Positions 33,419 to 46,779 of a stretch of 64,000 nt of DNA are shown here, piece after piece. The notes under the pieces were generated by a model. That model ran no database searches, was not told the origin of the DNA, and saw nothing but the letters and a program-made list of their open reading frames with translations. This DNA comes from Erythroxylum novogranatense (Eukaryota; Streptophyta; Magnoliopsida; Malpighiales; Erythroxylaceae): contig CM057228.1 of the NCBI GenBank assembly GCA_029891385.1, positions 57,791,783 to 57,855,782 on the forward strand, given 5' to 3'. Both the position numbers and the translations under genes were made by a program. Each line of letters begins with the position of its first letter. The first letter of the stretch is position 1.

Positions 33419-36400
33419 ATGCCTCATAAAGGGAAATATGGGGTTGACTTTGATGACTACGAAGATTATGACTATGACTATGACGATGGCTATGACGTAG
33501 AGGATAATGGTCAGTAGGAATGAATACATGCATTGATTTGGTTGATGATGTATGCACTTCATGCTTTGAGCGACTAATCATCACTTCCCTTTCTGTAATA
33601 ATGGTCTTTCTTCTTGATGCGTTCTACTCATGCTTATTCCAGTTTATAAGTTGGTTCCCATCCTATTAAGCCTGGTATCTTTTGATATGGATTAAAAAAA
33701 AAAACTTTTTAAGAATTATATTCTTTGCCTGGATTATCAATTTGAACAATCATAGAAGCTCACTCTCAACACCCTCATTTTTCTGCGATGTTCTCTATAG
33801 AAAGGTTCTAGACTTATGAGGGACTTACTTGAGCTATTTTCCAACAACTCTCTAGTTTACATATTATCTTGGCCTTTTCTGGACACTGCTGGATAAGAGA
33901 TGGTCATTCATCTGTTCTTTTTACATTCTTTTCCTGTCATAGTTTATATGTGTGATCTTGATGATATAGTCTTCATAAGCTTACATTCCTATTGTGAAGG
34001 CCAGCTTTTCTATGTTTCTGAATGTGCTGTTGATTCTCTACAGAGTTTCTGATAACCTACTTTCTTCATTCTTATTCCTGTAACTGCAGAAGTGCCTAAG
34101 CCTAAGCAAGAAACCAGTAGGCCCACGGTATGGCGTTGCTCGATTTGCACATATGACAATGATGAAAGCATGCCCATGTGTGATATTTGTGGGGTTATTC
34201 GTAATCCTCTGTCAGGAAACTACAGTATTGGTGAAAAGAGAGTGCGTAAGTGGTTCTTATATCCCTTCTATTATCATCCCTATCCAAACTTTAATATGAA
34301 AAGTGAGCAATGATGTCGGTTGAGCTTCATGTAACATGATTTTTGTTTGATTCCATACTAATTGATTCTGTATTGTTTCTGTAAAGGAGGCATCGATCTA
34401 GTCATAGTTTTTACCAATAATATCAATGTCAAATACTTGTCTTGCTATCAGCATACAGACAGCTTTTTTCCTGCTCTTGTTGTTTAGGTTTCCTCTGAAG
34501 TTGGTTGTCAGTTTATAGAATAGATCTCTTTCATGCAGCTGATGGTATCGGCAAACACACTGGAGTATCCATAATGGCCAAGTCTCTTTTTACACAGTTG
34601 CCACATCGAGCACCTGATAATGCTGTAATAGGTCAACTGCAGAATGATGATATTGTGGCAGAAGGGGGCAATAACTTCCTGAGGCATGGGAATTTCCGAG
34701 GAAATTTTCATGAACTCCTTAAAGTTTTTAGTTCTAAGAACCATTCACATGTTAACGTAGGTCTGAACATGTCTAACTAGTGAATGTAAATTATATGATA
34801 TGTAAAGCTAATTCTTCTAGAAATCTTTGGTCCATTCAGCTATCTGTATTACAGCCAATGGCTGTTTCTGAGTCAGCTTTGAATTGTATTTGTCTTAAAT
34901 GCCACTACATCTGTCCAGCATAGTTTAACCTTGATATGTTTATTATACAGTTCCTTTCAAGTTTGATGTGCCATCTCCAGATGATATTGTTGCTAGTGGA
35001 CTTCATTCCTCCAAAATGGGTTTCAAAGGTCCCCTTCTTTTGTTGTGCCTTTTGATAGATCAAATTATGTTGTGCCAATGAATTCATAACTGATATGGTG
35101 AATTAGGAATCACTGTTGTGCAAGCGTAATCTTAATCATACCCTTTCCTAGAAGTGTTGATTTTACATTGGGTATTTTGTTTTCTTAAGGGAGAATAAAT
35201 ATATAGTTCTGGATGACATTGCTCTAGTTTGATTTGTTCTTGTCACGAAGATCATAATTTAATTTTCTTTTTATTGAGAGTAATATAAATAAATTCCAGC
35301 TTCCTATTTGTACAATTGTCATTAACCTAGATTTTCTGAAGGATTATGACTATGGATTTATACAATTATATAACGGGCATGTTTATGCATATGAAACATT
35401 CTAATCTTTTCTTTGCCACAAATTTTTATTTAGGTTAGTGTTGATTTGGTGAAAATTGTTGGATCTTCTATACAATATCAATTCTTTGTAATTTTTCTTA
35501 ATTCCTTGCTGCTGGCAGCTAACGTTCTCAAACTTCAATTGCTACAGTTCCTTCAGGAGATAGTGAGAAGAAAGATGCAACTAACACATCTAATATTAAA
35601 ATGTCAGATGGCATATCTCAGTTATCAAAAGAACAAGGGTTCAACCCTGACGAGAGCGATCACTCAATTAATGGAGTGGCTCATGCACATGAAAGTTCCA
35701 AACACAAAGAAGGCTTATTGACAACTTCGAAAGGTAGAACAAAGTTCAAGAAAGATGACAATCTTTCAAAGAATAAACCCGATCTTAAGTTCAACAAAGA
35801 AATATCTGATCATTCACGTGCATCAATGCTAAAAGGCAAACAGAAAATTGTTGGGGGTAGCACTTCATCAGTAAATGAAGGCAACACCCTTGGTCTTGCC
35901 AGTAACTTGGGCAACATTTCTTTGACTAATCAATCTGAGGTTCCAAGTAACATTAATACTAAAAGAGCCAAGCCACCTACTCAGTATCAACCTGATAAGT
36001 GGATGCTCCCTGATAAAGCAGAAGCTAGATTGACTCAGTTGAATCTTGCAATTGTAAGTCAGATACATGCTTTTAGTCATACGTTCCAGGGTGTTGGTGG
36101 TAAGTAATTTGATCTTTTGTTTTTTATAGGTTGGCCATGTTGATTCTGGAAAATCGACACTTTCAGGCAGACTGCTACATCTTTTGGGGCGTATAACACA
36201 AAAAGAAATGCACAAATATGAAAAAGAGGCAAAAGTACAGGTAAAATTATCATGACCTGATCTTTTTTCTAACGGAATTGTGGTATTGGTTTAATTTGAA
36301 TTCTAATTCAAGCAGGGCAAGGGGTCTTTTGCTTATGCTTGGGCATTGGATGAGAGTCCTGAAGAAAGAGAAAGAGGAATAACAATGACAGTGGCTGTTG

Positions 36401-38541
36401 CGTATTTTGATTCCAAAAAGTTTCATGTGGTTGTGCTTGACTCGCCAGGCCATAAAGATTTTGTTCCAAACATGATTTCAGGAGCAACACAAGCTGATGC
36501 AGCAATACTGGTGATAGATGCCAGTCTTGGTGCTTTTGAGGCTGGTATGGATGACTCTAAGGGGCAAACAAGGGAGCATGCCCAGCTTATTAGGAGTTTT
36601 GGAGTTGATCAGATCATTGTAGCAATTAACAAAATGGATGCAGTGGAATACTCCAAGGATCGTTTTGATATGATTAAAGGTCAACTTGGAACTTTTCTTC
36701 GTGCTTGTAGTTTCAAAGATTCCTCTGTGTTCTGGATTCCGTTGAGTGCTATGGAAAATCAGAATTTAGTAGCTTCTCCTTCTGATGTTCGTTTGTCATC
36801 CTGGTGAGTCTGCTCTCATAGAAAAAGAAGATTACAATTTTGCTCACTGTTGTTTGGCTTTTGCATTCTTTGAGATAGTAGGTTCTTAAATGAATTGCCT
36901 TTTATAAAACTAAATATTAGAAATGGGAACTAGGGTTTTCAAAATTGACCAATATATTGTGGAATTGCAGGTATTCCGGGCCTCACTTGTTGGATGCAAT
37001 TGATTCCTTCCATCCTCCCTCAAGAGAGTTCTCGAAACCTCTTCTTATGCCCATATGTGATGTTGTCAAAACTACTTCACAAGGTCAGGTGTCAGCATCT
37101 GGTAAATTGGAGGCTGGAGCTCTCCGAAGTGGTTCAAAGGTATGGATTAGTGATCCAGGAGTACTTTAGACTTCTAATTTTTATCAAGTTCTCCTTAGTT
37201 CGCGTTCTTATTTTTCTTTCCTACGAACTATCATCCCCATTCTTGCTCTACTTTGATGAAAATAGCTTCCCTAGCCTCTCTCCCGACATCAATAGTTTGT
37301 TTATTAGTCTTGGAAATGTGAGTTCATGTCAAGGATATTGGGAAGAGTCTCTCAAAGGACACTTTACAGGGTTTGTCATTTATCATCAAACATACGAGCA
37401 TTTAGCAATATAAAATTGTTGAACGTATGGAGTATGAACATGATATTGTGGATATGTTTTCTTTCTTGTCGTTTGTTGAATGTATCAAGTATGGACATGA
37501 TAAATTTCCATAGAATTAGTCATGCTTTTACATTTCTTTCCATAGAAGTTTGTCTTTTGACTTTCTTTAATATAAAGCTTAATGCTGCAGAAGAATTAAA
37601 ATGTGATTGGAATCTGATTTGATTATTATAACCATTCCACGAGTGCACAGAGTTCATTTTTCTGTTGGCATTTAGGATCTGAGCCATCTGGCATATATTG
37701 GTTACTTCATGTACAAAGTACAGTGCTGATGCTTGCAGCTTGTTGGCTTTTGACTTTTTTAGATACAAGTGTATTGATTTGTTCATCTCCTTGACCCTGC
37801 TCCATAATGATATTTTATATCCACATGTTTAATGTGTGTGTGATGCAGGTTTTAGTTATGCCATTTGGAGATGTAGGAACAGTACGTTCTGTGGAGCGGA
37901 ATTCAAAGGCTTGTGACACTGCAAGAGCTGGCGACAATGTAATTGTCAGTCTATTGGGTATTGATGGAAGTCATGTGATAGCTGGAGGTGTTCTATGCCA
38001 CCCTGACTTCCCAACTACAGTTGCAAAACATTTGGAGTTAAGGGTACTTGTCTTAGAGGGTGCAACCCCAATTCTGAAAGGCACTCAAGTACGCTCCTCA
38101 CTTCTACATTTATTCTTGGTATCTTATTCAGCGTTCCCTTTATATCTAGCCAACTAATTTTCTGAGAAATGAGCAGTTGGAAATTCATATACACCATGCA
38201 AAGGCAGCTGCAACAGTTGCAAACATAATATCATTGGTTGACCCAAAGACTGGTAAGGTGACCAAAAAGGCACCACGCTGTATAATATCAAAGCAGAATG
38301 CTGTACTTGAGGTAATTATGATAAATGTATGATGATCTGATCTCTATTTTCTGCTCAAGGGAAGCAGTGAGCAATAAATATGAATCTCATCTTTTCACTC
38401 AAATTTCAGGTGGTTCTGAATGAACCAGTTTGTGTAGAAGAATTTCAAAGTTGCAGAGCTCTTGGAAGGGCATTTTTGAGGGCATTAGGGAGGACTGTTG
38501 CTCTAGGCCTTGTAACACGAATAGTTGAGGATCAGGATTAA
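33419..38541 (+). CDS. HBS1: HBS1-like translational GTPase (ribosome rescue factor)
   Basis: Eleven coding exons join in frame with GT-AG borders: 33419-33509, 34090-34245, 34539-34760, 34951-35028, 35548-36053, 36130-36240, 36316-36803, 36971-37139, 37849-38088, 38177-38311, 38410-38541 (775 aa). Residues 1-30 are acidic Asp/Tyr-rich. Residues 45-64 form a RanBP2-type zinc finger (WRCSIC...CDIC). Residues 66-180 contain the HBS1 N-terminal segment; 184-350 is a polar linker ending in YQPDKWMLP. The GTPase starts at 352 with GHVDSGKST, then ERERGITMTVA, DSPGHKDF, NKMD and SAMENQ. Beta-barrel domains II and III fill 570-775. HBS1 acts with Pelota in the cytoplasm to split stalled ribosomes (family knowledge). 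All five G motifs are present, so it looks functional. An eEF1A or eRF3 identity is excluded by the zinc finger and N-terminus. Confidence 0.95.
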
Positions 38542-39180
38542 GATGACATACAGCATGACTCGGTATTTATGATGTAACATTTTCATGATCACAGTTCCTT
38601 TTGGTGGCTAACATAACTCGTGCTAAAATATAGCGAGGGAGTGTCTTGTGAGTTTTGCAGAAAAGAAGAAATACTACCTTCATTTCATACAAAATGGATG
38701 ACAATGCGATGGGTTGATGTGATGACCATGCATATTAATAGGTCACAACAAACTTCTTGTTCTCTTCTGTAGTTTCATGTCTTCACAGTTTTAACTTCCA
38801 GAATTATAAGCTTGGTTAAATACAGTTTTCCTTTTTTTTGAAAAAGATGAAGAAAATTATATTCAAAACAACATTTACATTTGGATTACAAGGCTATAGA
38901 AACAGCTTTAGCTACGAGAATTCAGTCCATCTAGTAGGATATGTCTAAATGTGGTACAAAATTAAAAGTCCCCACGCCTGAGCTATTGTGGCTAATACAT
39001 TTACTGGCATTGCCATTGTTCATCATCAATTCTCTGGTCCGGTTAGTGATTTCTTTGTGAAGGATAAGCTTGATTTTTCATCTCTTCCAAGCACTCTGTT
39101 GCATCTTACTTTGTATATTATAAACATGCACGTGTCGAAAGCTGTAATTATAATGATTTTATCGCCTTGACAGAAACTCA
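38542..39180. other. HBS1 3' UTR and intergenic sequence
   Basis: The 3' UTR probably extends to about 38800-38830 (T-rich, AATAAA-like elements weak). Beyond it only short chance frames occur, for example 38988-39170. Confidence 0.45.
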
Positions 39181-39189
39181 CTTTTTCTC

Positions 39190-39425
39190 ATAAACCATTT
39201 TGCAAATGTCTTCTAAGTGCCTAGCATCTATATCCACGATAAGCAATTCCAGAATATATGGCCAAATCTCGTCAGAATATTTGCATTCAAGGAATAGATG
39301 ATTTATGCTCTCCTGCGTTGTTTTACAAAGGTAGCACACCTATTTGCCGTATTCATGAAAGCAAGCTTATCCAGAGTAGGATGACTCCAGAAATACTAAC
39401 CAGAGGAAGAATGAAACTCTAGAAG
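39190..39425 (-). pseudogene. LINE (non-LTR retrotransposon) ORF2 C-terminal fragment
   Basis: The minus strand reads CYLCKTTQESINHLFLEC and then DEIWPYILEL, the zinc-binding C-terminal region of plant LINE reverse transcriptases (C-x-x-C...H-L-F-x-x-C...W). A one-base shift separates it from the upstream part (HPTLDKLAFMN). Only this terminal segment is recognisable. Confidence 0.7.
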
Positions 39426-40514
39426 GCTCTAGCTCTAAACCAATCTACATCAATCCGGTATAACTTCCTCCCCTGTGAGAATTTTGCTGGAAGATTCATT
39501 GGTAAAATTTTGAAAGAATGGGTAACCCAAATATAGACATCAACCTGACTAACTTTAAGATGATAGAAATGATATGTGCTAGCTCTTGGGGAAAATCAGC
39601 TCACTTATTATCCTCTATTCATGTACTAATTTTAGCTTCATACGAAATTTGTAGGGATGATAAATTTTAGCTCCTAGGCTTAAATTTAATTATTTTTAAT
39701 AGATTAACTCGTAGGTTAGACCTAAGTTTAGAATGACTCGATAGCTAATTATTCTAAGTAAAACAATATCGTTTTATTTAAAGAAGTTGGACCTTAAGTA
39801 AAATTAAACTTGAACAGTTCAGATCTGAATTTAATTTAAAAAATAAGTTATCATATGTTTTTAATTTTAAAAAATTTAGCGAAGACTAGCTGAGTGTAAT
39901 CACTAAAAATTTGAGCTAAAGTCTTTGTTTTTAATTTTAAAAAAATTAGCAAGGACTAGCTCAATGTCATCTCTAAAAATTTGGGCTAAAGCCTTTGATG
40001 AAACCTTGATGTTATTTAGAATTCCAAATTATCAGTGAGCTAATTTTCCATATTAGACCAATAGTCATATAGAATGGAGATAGTTGTCCTTTAATCTTAC
40101 ATCTAATCTGACCTTCCATATGAATCCTCTTCTTCAAAAGTTGAGTGAAATAATAGGAGTTGCTTAGATGAACTTTTACCTTTCATATAGAAGTTTTGGA
40201 TCCTGTTAACCCATAAAGAGGAAGGGAGGGTGGTCAGTGGTCAGTGGTCAGTGGTCAAGAGAAATAGAAAGGAAGAAACGAGTAAGGCATGTAAAAATGT
40301 GGGATGTGTGGTGTAAATTATGAGTACTAGCTTAGATGTTTCGTAGTTAATAAATATTTTAATCTTTACATGTATATTTCATAATTAAATTTAAATTACT
40401 GTATATAAAAATTAACTTGTTTGATATTAATAATATTGAATCTAAATAAATGATAGAGAAATTGGGATAAATGTTGACACATCTCCCGGCTTTCATAAAT
40501 TAACCCCAAATTAG
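39426..40514. other. Intergenic region before the KAKU4-like gene
   Basis: AT-rich. It contains a direct duplication of about 78 bp (39857-39935 and 39936-40010; landmark CTAAAAATTTGAGCTAAAG) and a short GGTCAGT run at 40228-40256. The promoter of the next gene should lie in the last few hundred bases, but no element is clear enough to call. Confidence 0.5.
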
Positions 40515-43500
40515 ATGGCCGCCACTCCCCGGCCGAAATCCCGCCGCAAAATGCCCCGGCTTCGCCGTTCCGCATCTAACTGGACTCCTTACGACCGTCC
40601 TACTCCAACTTTCCTACGCAATTCCAGTCCTACAAGTCCTAATTGGCTCTCCAAACTCGTCTTCTCTCCTACTCGTTTGATTGCCAGTGGCGCGGGAAAA
40701 GCCCTGGCCTCCGTTTTCTCTCCTCATTATGCGCCTTCTTCTTCCGACGACGATTCCGCTTTTTCTGGTATGCTTTGCCCTCTATGTACTTCTATTTCAA
40801 GGTTTTTGTCTATTGAGAAGACAAGTTTAGGGCTGCGAACAAATGTGCTCAGTTGTGTCAACTTCGCTTTTTAACTAATTTATTGGATTTTTAACTAATA
40901 CGCATCTCAATTGTTTCCGCTTATTGATGAAATTACGTTTTTAATTTTTGGCTACTGAATAGCAAACTGCTAAGTGATTTGTCCGTTGGGACTTTCACTT
41001 GCTTGAGGGCTTTGATACGTATCTAATGAGATGCACCATTTTTTCTTAATTGGGAGAATTTAGTTCCTTGTCTGACTTCTATTAAATAGTTAATGTGTTT
41101 GCATTTCCATTATGAGCTTTATTGAGTTGCTAATGGTAATTGATGCATTATAATGATGACTTGTGGTTTATGGCCCGTTGTGCATATTATACAATTTCAT
41201 GTTTCAACTTTTGTAGATGATGATATGGATGATGTCAGCAGTGATGTTCCTCCTGTCTCGTCTCAAGGTGCTGGTGGTTTGGAAAAGGTAGTATGCACAA
41301 GCCACACGTTGCATCTCTGTTTAGCATTGTGAGTTTTCAGATACTTTGCAAACTGATCTATCAGTATATGTGAGTTCTGGGTGGGACTGCATCAGTGCAG
41401 TGTGACTTTCCTTGTTGATAATAGAAACAATATGCAATATAATTACATCAAATATTCAAAATTTTCTCAGATATTTTCTTGTTCACTTTCTACCCAGCAA
41501 ATTGGTTGTATTTTTAGTACAAAAGTGAAAGACTAGGGAGTTTGTTGTTCATTTTAAGTCCTGCATTTCTATGCCTTGATATATAAATGTATTTGGCATT
41601 TGATCTTAGTTTTGTGCTGAAATTAGAAGAATCAGACGTCGGACATGATCAATTGCTCCCGAGCTTTAGAATGGAAGAATGATACAAAGCGTGTAATTGA
41701 ACAGCTTCTCATGAGGGAAACCTTCACAAGGTGATCTATAATTGTATTCTCCTTTGTTATATTTTGCCTGGATTTTTTTTGTTATCTTATCGCATGCATT
41801 GTCCTTTCTCATTATTTGTATGGATCACTTGAAAACTTTCAATGCTTTCACATATATCTTAGTCAAACTTTTGGTTTAGAATGTACATTTGGTGTTTTTC
41901 AGATATCATGGTTTGGGATAATGTAATATGTATACTTATGTCTATATTTTGTGGGGATTATGTCCACAAAATTTGGTACTAATTATGTCCATAAAATTAA
42001 GACACTTGACTGATTATGCTGGGTCAATTGTTGATAGAAGATCAAACATTGGATATTGCACCTTTCTTGGTGGAAACCTTGTGACATGGAAAAGTAAAAA
42101 AACATAATGTGGTAGCACGATTCAGTACAAAGGCTGAATTTCGGGCAATGGCTCAAGGTGTTTGTGAACTGCTTTGGTTGAAGAATATTCTAGAAGATTT
42201 GAAGATCAAGTGGGATGGGCCAATGGGACTCTACTGTGATAACAAGTCTGCCATTGATATAGCTCTCAATCTAGTACAACATGGTAGAACAAAACAAATC
42301 GAAGTTGATAGACACTTTAACAAGGAGAAGTTGGAGAATGGGTTGATTTGTACACCTTATGTGTTTACACATAATCAGCTTACAAATGCACTTACCGAAG
42401 GGTTAAGGAAACATTGTATCCAAGCTGCGAATGACCAATACTTATTCACTAGCTTGAGGGGGAGTGTGGGAAAATATAATCTATATAATTATGTCCGCAA
42501 AATCTCGTACTAATTATGCCCATAAAATTAGGATAGAGTATTTCATAAATCATGGGACCTAACAAATTTGTACAAATTTATTTCCTATATTGTGTGCTAG
42601 GTGTTAGTGTGTATAAAGCTAATGTATGTTTATTAGTTAGATACGAACAAAATTTCTCCTTCAAATTTTGTAATTTCTGGGGATTTCTCTTTATTTATAT
42701 CTTTTGTTAACCATTGTTTAATTTATAATACTAATTAGCATTCACCTACATGACCAGGGAAGAATGTGATAAGCTAATGCATATTATAAAATCAAGAATG
42801 GTGGATTCTCCTGTACATGGCAGTACAGAAGTTGACAGACAAAGTGAGATACGTGAATAACATTGTTTTTTTTTTTTTGGTGTGTGTTTGGTAGTTGACA
42901 AATACAATATGACTGATCATCTTACTCTTACGCAGATGTCAATAAGTCTGATATCCACAAGACAGCGGTTATGGAGGCTAAGAAATGGTTAGAAGAGAAG
43001 AAATTGCGGTCAAATTCAAAGTCCACATTAGAGGGTGGAACCTGCACTTTCAACACTGAGATACTCCCATGTGTTAGTAGTTCTTTCCAGAGAGATATCT
43101 CCTCCTTAGAACCTTATTGCTATGATTATTCTTGTGGTTGCTCGAGATTATATAGTTGTAGGTCTGTGTCTATTTTATTATGACCTTGATTTTAGCAATT
43201 GAGAATAAAAATATAAGTTGCTATTATGCTTTTCATTATTGCCTATCCAATTGGATCTGTAACTCATGCTGAATACTTAAGGTTACTCATTACATCTTAG
43301 CTTGTTCATGTATCCTAGGGTATTATGAAAAGGTATATGTGGCACTACATATAACAATCACTATCCTAGATATTTATCTAATTTGATGCGCTTGTCTGCT
43401 GAGCAGGTATCTGATAATGAAGAAGGTTCCCCTGTGGATTTAGCCAAATGTTATATGCAATCACGCCCTCCTTGGGCATCTCCATCTTTGAACCATACCC

Positions 43501-46346
43501 AATGCAGCTCTGCTTCACCAACAGGTGTACACCTGTTTAAAGAGAGTACATTATTCTTATTGGGCAGCAATTCTGCATCCACATCCAAGGTCCCATTAGT
43601 GGCGTCTCTCTCTCTAAATTTTCACTTTAATCTATTGTATATCTGTGTCTGGGGATACTATCTAGTGGACAGGTTTGTGTGTGTACACATATATAAAGCA
43701 AGAAAGTGAAATTAAATACATGGAGGCGTGCACTCATGCACTTGGCTGCCTGCTGAGGAATGTCTTTCCTTCCATTTATGTGGATATTTGGAAAGTCATG
43801 TTGATTTAGTTTCTTTTGCTACTCCCCAATCTTTTGGAAGATGAATTTATAATGATGAAGTATGATACAGATAATTCTTTGGGGATTAAACATATTAAGG
43901 GGATTGTTGTGAATTCCTTATTTTTGTTATTGTCATCAGGATTGCAAAGAATTCTATACATGTTATTTGGCTTAGTTTTCTAAATTGCACTAACAAATAA
44001 ATGAAAAGAAAAGACTAGGGAAGTCTACAGCATATTGGAAGTAATTTAATATGTGAATTTACTGAGGACATCAAAACTAGGAAGAAATAGAAATTAGGAA
44101 AGTGTGTTTTTCTGGTTGGTTACATTAGGATTAATTTTCCTTCAATGCTGACATTTTTATGATGGTTCATTTTACAAAACTTCAATGCAGCTGACCAGGG
44201 ATTCCGCTATTAGTGGTTCATGGAATTTTCTTGATGAAATACGGAGTAAAGTTAGATATAAAGCAACTGAGGAACTCCTCAATTCTCAAACATCTTCAAA
44301 AATTGATTGGTCTGCATCAGCTTCAGACCATAAAAGGAGCCTTCATTTCTTGTTGGAGGACAAAGCAGAAGCTGGTGTAGGATGTAATATAAACTATTCT
44401 AAGCAATTAATTGATACTCCTTTGCTCTTGCCTAGTCATGTAGCATCAGGTGACTTACCAGGTGTCTCATCATTCTTGTCTGAGAGACTGTTGATTCCTT
44501 TATTCTTGTTTAATCTGCCCGTATGTTGAATAATGAGAGATACTAATTTTATACTTTCACTTTCACAAATTGCTCAAGATGATGGATTGCAGAATGATGC
44601 AGTTTTATCAAATCCAGTTGCTTCTAATCCTCAGCAGAATGAGGTATTCAAGTAATGAAGTTGCGAAATGGCATAGATTAAAATCACTTTGTTATATTTC
44701 TAATATGTGATAATTACTTATTAATAATTGAGAAGAAAATTAGATTTTTACAAAGATTTGTTTACAGTTAAAATAAAGTGTCTTATGCTTCTGTTAACGT
44801 TTTGTGGAGGACCTTGGACCTGTGCTGATTGTTGAGGAAAGACGAGGTTCTTTTCTTGTATCCTTTTTGTCTTTGTTTTAGTAACAAATTAAAACTGTCT
44901 GATTGACTTGTGAAATGGCTCAGAGGGAAGGTCGAAGCTTAGACAAACACTTCAACCCTCAGAATATATGCTGGTCATATCGGAAAGGTTGGCTTCCCGT
45001 AAAAGATTGGTGATCTATCTTTTTCATTTTATCTTTTTCAGGACTCATATTCTTCTCTTTTTTCCTTAAAATCCATGTTGGCTAGTCAGCTTACAATTTG
45101 CTTGATGACTTCTGCATGTCACTGCTTATAGTGCCACTATTGCTGCTATTGGACCAAAGAACACTGTTGGGAACATCCAACCCCTGAGCTCCGTGGTGGG
45201 AGAGACTAATCAAAGTAAGACTCACACTTGGCAGTCTTAAGAGATATTACTGATTATTGGAATCACGCCAATAGATTTCTAGAAATCACTTCTAGAATTT
45301 AGGAAACTATTCTTAATTGTTTAGGAAGTACTTTTAGAGAAAGAAAGCTTTAAACTTAAATCAATCTAAGCTTCTTTGAAATACTCAAAACACATAATAA
45401 TGTATATAATAAAAGAAAACCTAACTCTAACCAAATTGGAATTTTAACTGAACTTCCAAAATATGAGTAACACCCTATTTTAACAATGACTCGTTATTTA
45501 CTAATGGATTTTAATTTCACGGAAAAACTAAAATAATATATTTTCTAATAATGAAAAATTAGTTAGAAAATAAAACAATTTTTAATCTTCATCAATGATA
45601 AGGTTTTTATCATTTGATTTTCCAAACCTTAGAAATGAGCTAGGAAGTCTAGGATACAGTGCACGACTGCATATCCAAGTGCATCCATCTAAATTGGAGT
45701 GTTGTTTCAGTATATCAGAAAGATTTGACAGTCTGCTGAAATGGAATTTCTCGCATGCCTGGGAATTGTCTGCATGGTTTTGTTCTTATGGTTTCTTTTG
45801 CATTAGCAGATCCAAGAGTCAACAAAATGAGTTGTTCGACATCAAAAGATATTGCTGGAAGGGTTGATGCGGTTGCTGCTAATGGTTTCCCTTCTCCAGG
45901 CTCAAGGTAACTTGTGGCTGGCCATTTTTAATTATGGTATGGTTTTGTTTATGCTTGATATAATCAATCCCCTTTCTTTCAGTTTGTCCACAGGACACAG
46001 AAGAGATCAAGACTCTAGGCCGTATGATGAGGGGCTCAACCAACCTGACTCCAACACTGACAATATTGGAAGAAATGCTTCTGATGACGAGAACTGCAAG
46101 CTGTTGAGTGAAGGTTCTGTTGATGTTCCAATTATGTCTGTGAATGAAAATGAGGTGCAATGTCTCAATGAGATTAACAGTGTGGCCAGTGGGTCCCAAA
46201 CAAGTTCGAGCATGCATCATGAACGGATTTTGCCAGCCGTAACACGGCAAAGTTTGAAAAGGAGCGCTTCTGGCAAGAGCACTGAGAAGCAACAAGGAAG
46301 GAAAATGACCAGATATAGTAGGAGAGGCAAGGGACGTGGTAAATAG
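40515..46346 (+). CDS. KAKU4: KAKU4-like nuclear envelope protein
   Basis: Exons joining in frame: 40515-40767, 41217-41287, 41627-41730, 42758-42843, 42936-43072, 43407-43589, 44191-44449 (or to 44461), 44579-44643, 44926-44987, 45132-45214, 45810-45906, 45983-46346; about 587 aa. Recognisable blocks: TPYDRPTPTFLRN and PNWLSKLVFSPTRLIASGAG at the N-terminus, an acidic stretch (DDDMDDVSSD), TKRVIEQLLMRETFTREECD, VMEAKKWLEEKK, GSWNFLDEIRSKVRYKATEE, and a basic end GRKMTRYSRRGKGRGK. KAKU4 is a plant-specific inner nuclear-envelope/lamina-like protein that interacts with CRWN proteins and affects nuclear shape; it is related to the nucleoporin NUP136/NUP1. Choice over NUP1 rests on block order and small size. 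Exons 7-9 have alternative in-frame borders. Confidence 0.82.
41935..42540 (+). mobile_element. Copia RNase H/LTR fragment inside KAKU4 intron 3
   Basis: The reading frame from about 42007 has DYAGS...RRSNIGYCTFLGGN, then KAEFRAMAQGVCELLWLK, CDNKSAIDIALN and DRHFNKEKLE, the RNase H and pol end of a Ty1/copia element. A polypurine tract GAGGGGGAG (42457-42465) is followed by the LTR start TGTGGGAAAATATAATC. A matching LTR-like segment (TCCATAAAATT with TTGGTACTAATTATG) occurs at 41955-42000, so about 45 bp is directly repeated around the fragment. It lies between the splice sites 41731 and 42757 and in the sense orientation of the gene. Confidence 0.85.
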
Positions 46347-46779
46347 TGAGGCTTTCCGTATTTCTCTGTATTATTAACACGTAAACTAGACAAAACCAGA
46401 AAAGAGAGAAGAATAGCGGCATGAGAGGGCATTAGGTTTCTGTTTGTGATTTTAGGTATTGATGCTTCTATTTAGGATTTGATCCACGCACGGAATTCCT
46501 TGTACCATGTCTTCGTCAGATCAGAACATTTGTCAACTTTACGCTCCGTTTGGTTGCTGTCCGTGGACGTGTGGACGGATGACAAGGACATATAAGTTCT
46601 GTCCGAGATAATGTTTGGTTGCCATCTTTGTCCATTGGACGTTCTGTCTTCAGAGGTCTTGGACATAAATTTCAAGCCAAAACCATGGTACAGACAATGT
46701 TGTCCACAGGACATCAATGCCAAAAGTTGGATATACCCTAATTTTAACGCCTAAACACCACTGTTTTATTTGGGAAATT

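Noticed and set aside
37326..37622. 98-codon ORF in the HBS1 gene
   Set aside because: It lies in intron 8 between well-placed splice sites and is T-rich with no family resemblance.
42971..43183. ORF of 70 codons taken as a separate gene
   Set aside because: It is KAKU4 exon 5 read through its donor into the intron.
44191..44520. KAKU4 exon 7 extended to the GTATGT donor at 44521
   Set aside because: It keeps frame length but adds a hydrophobic tail unlike the family, and the next exon would then need the 44591-type acceptor; the 44449 or 44461 donor with acceptor 44578 gives a polar, in-frame joint.
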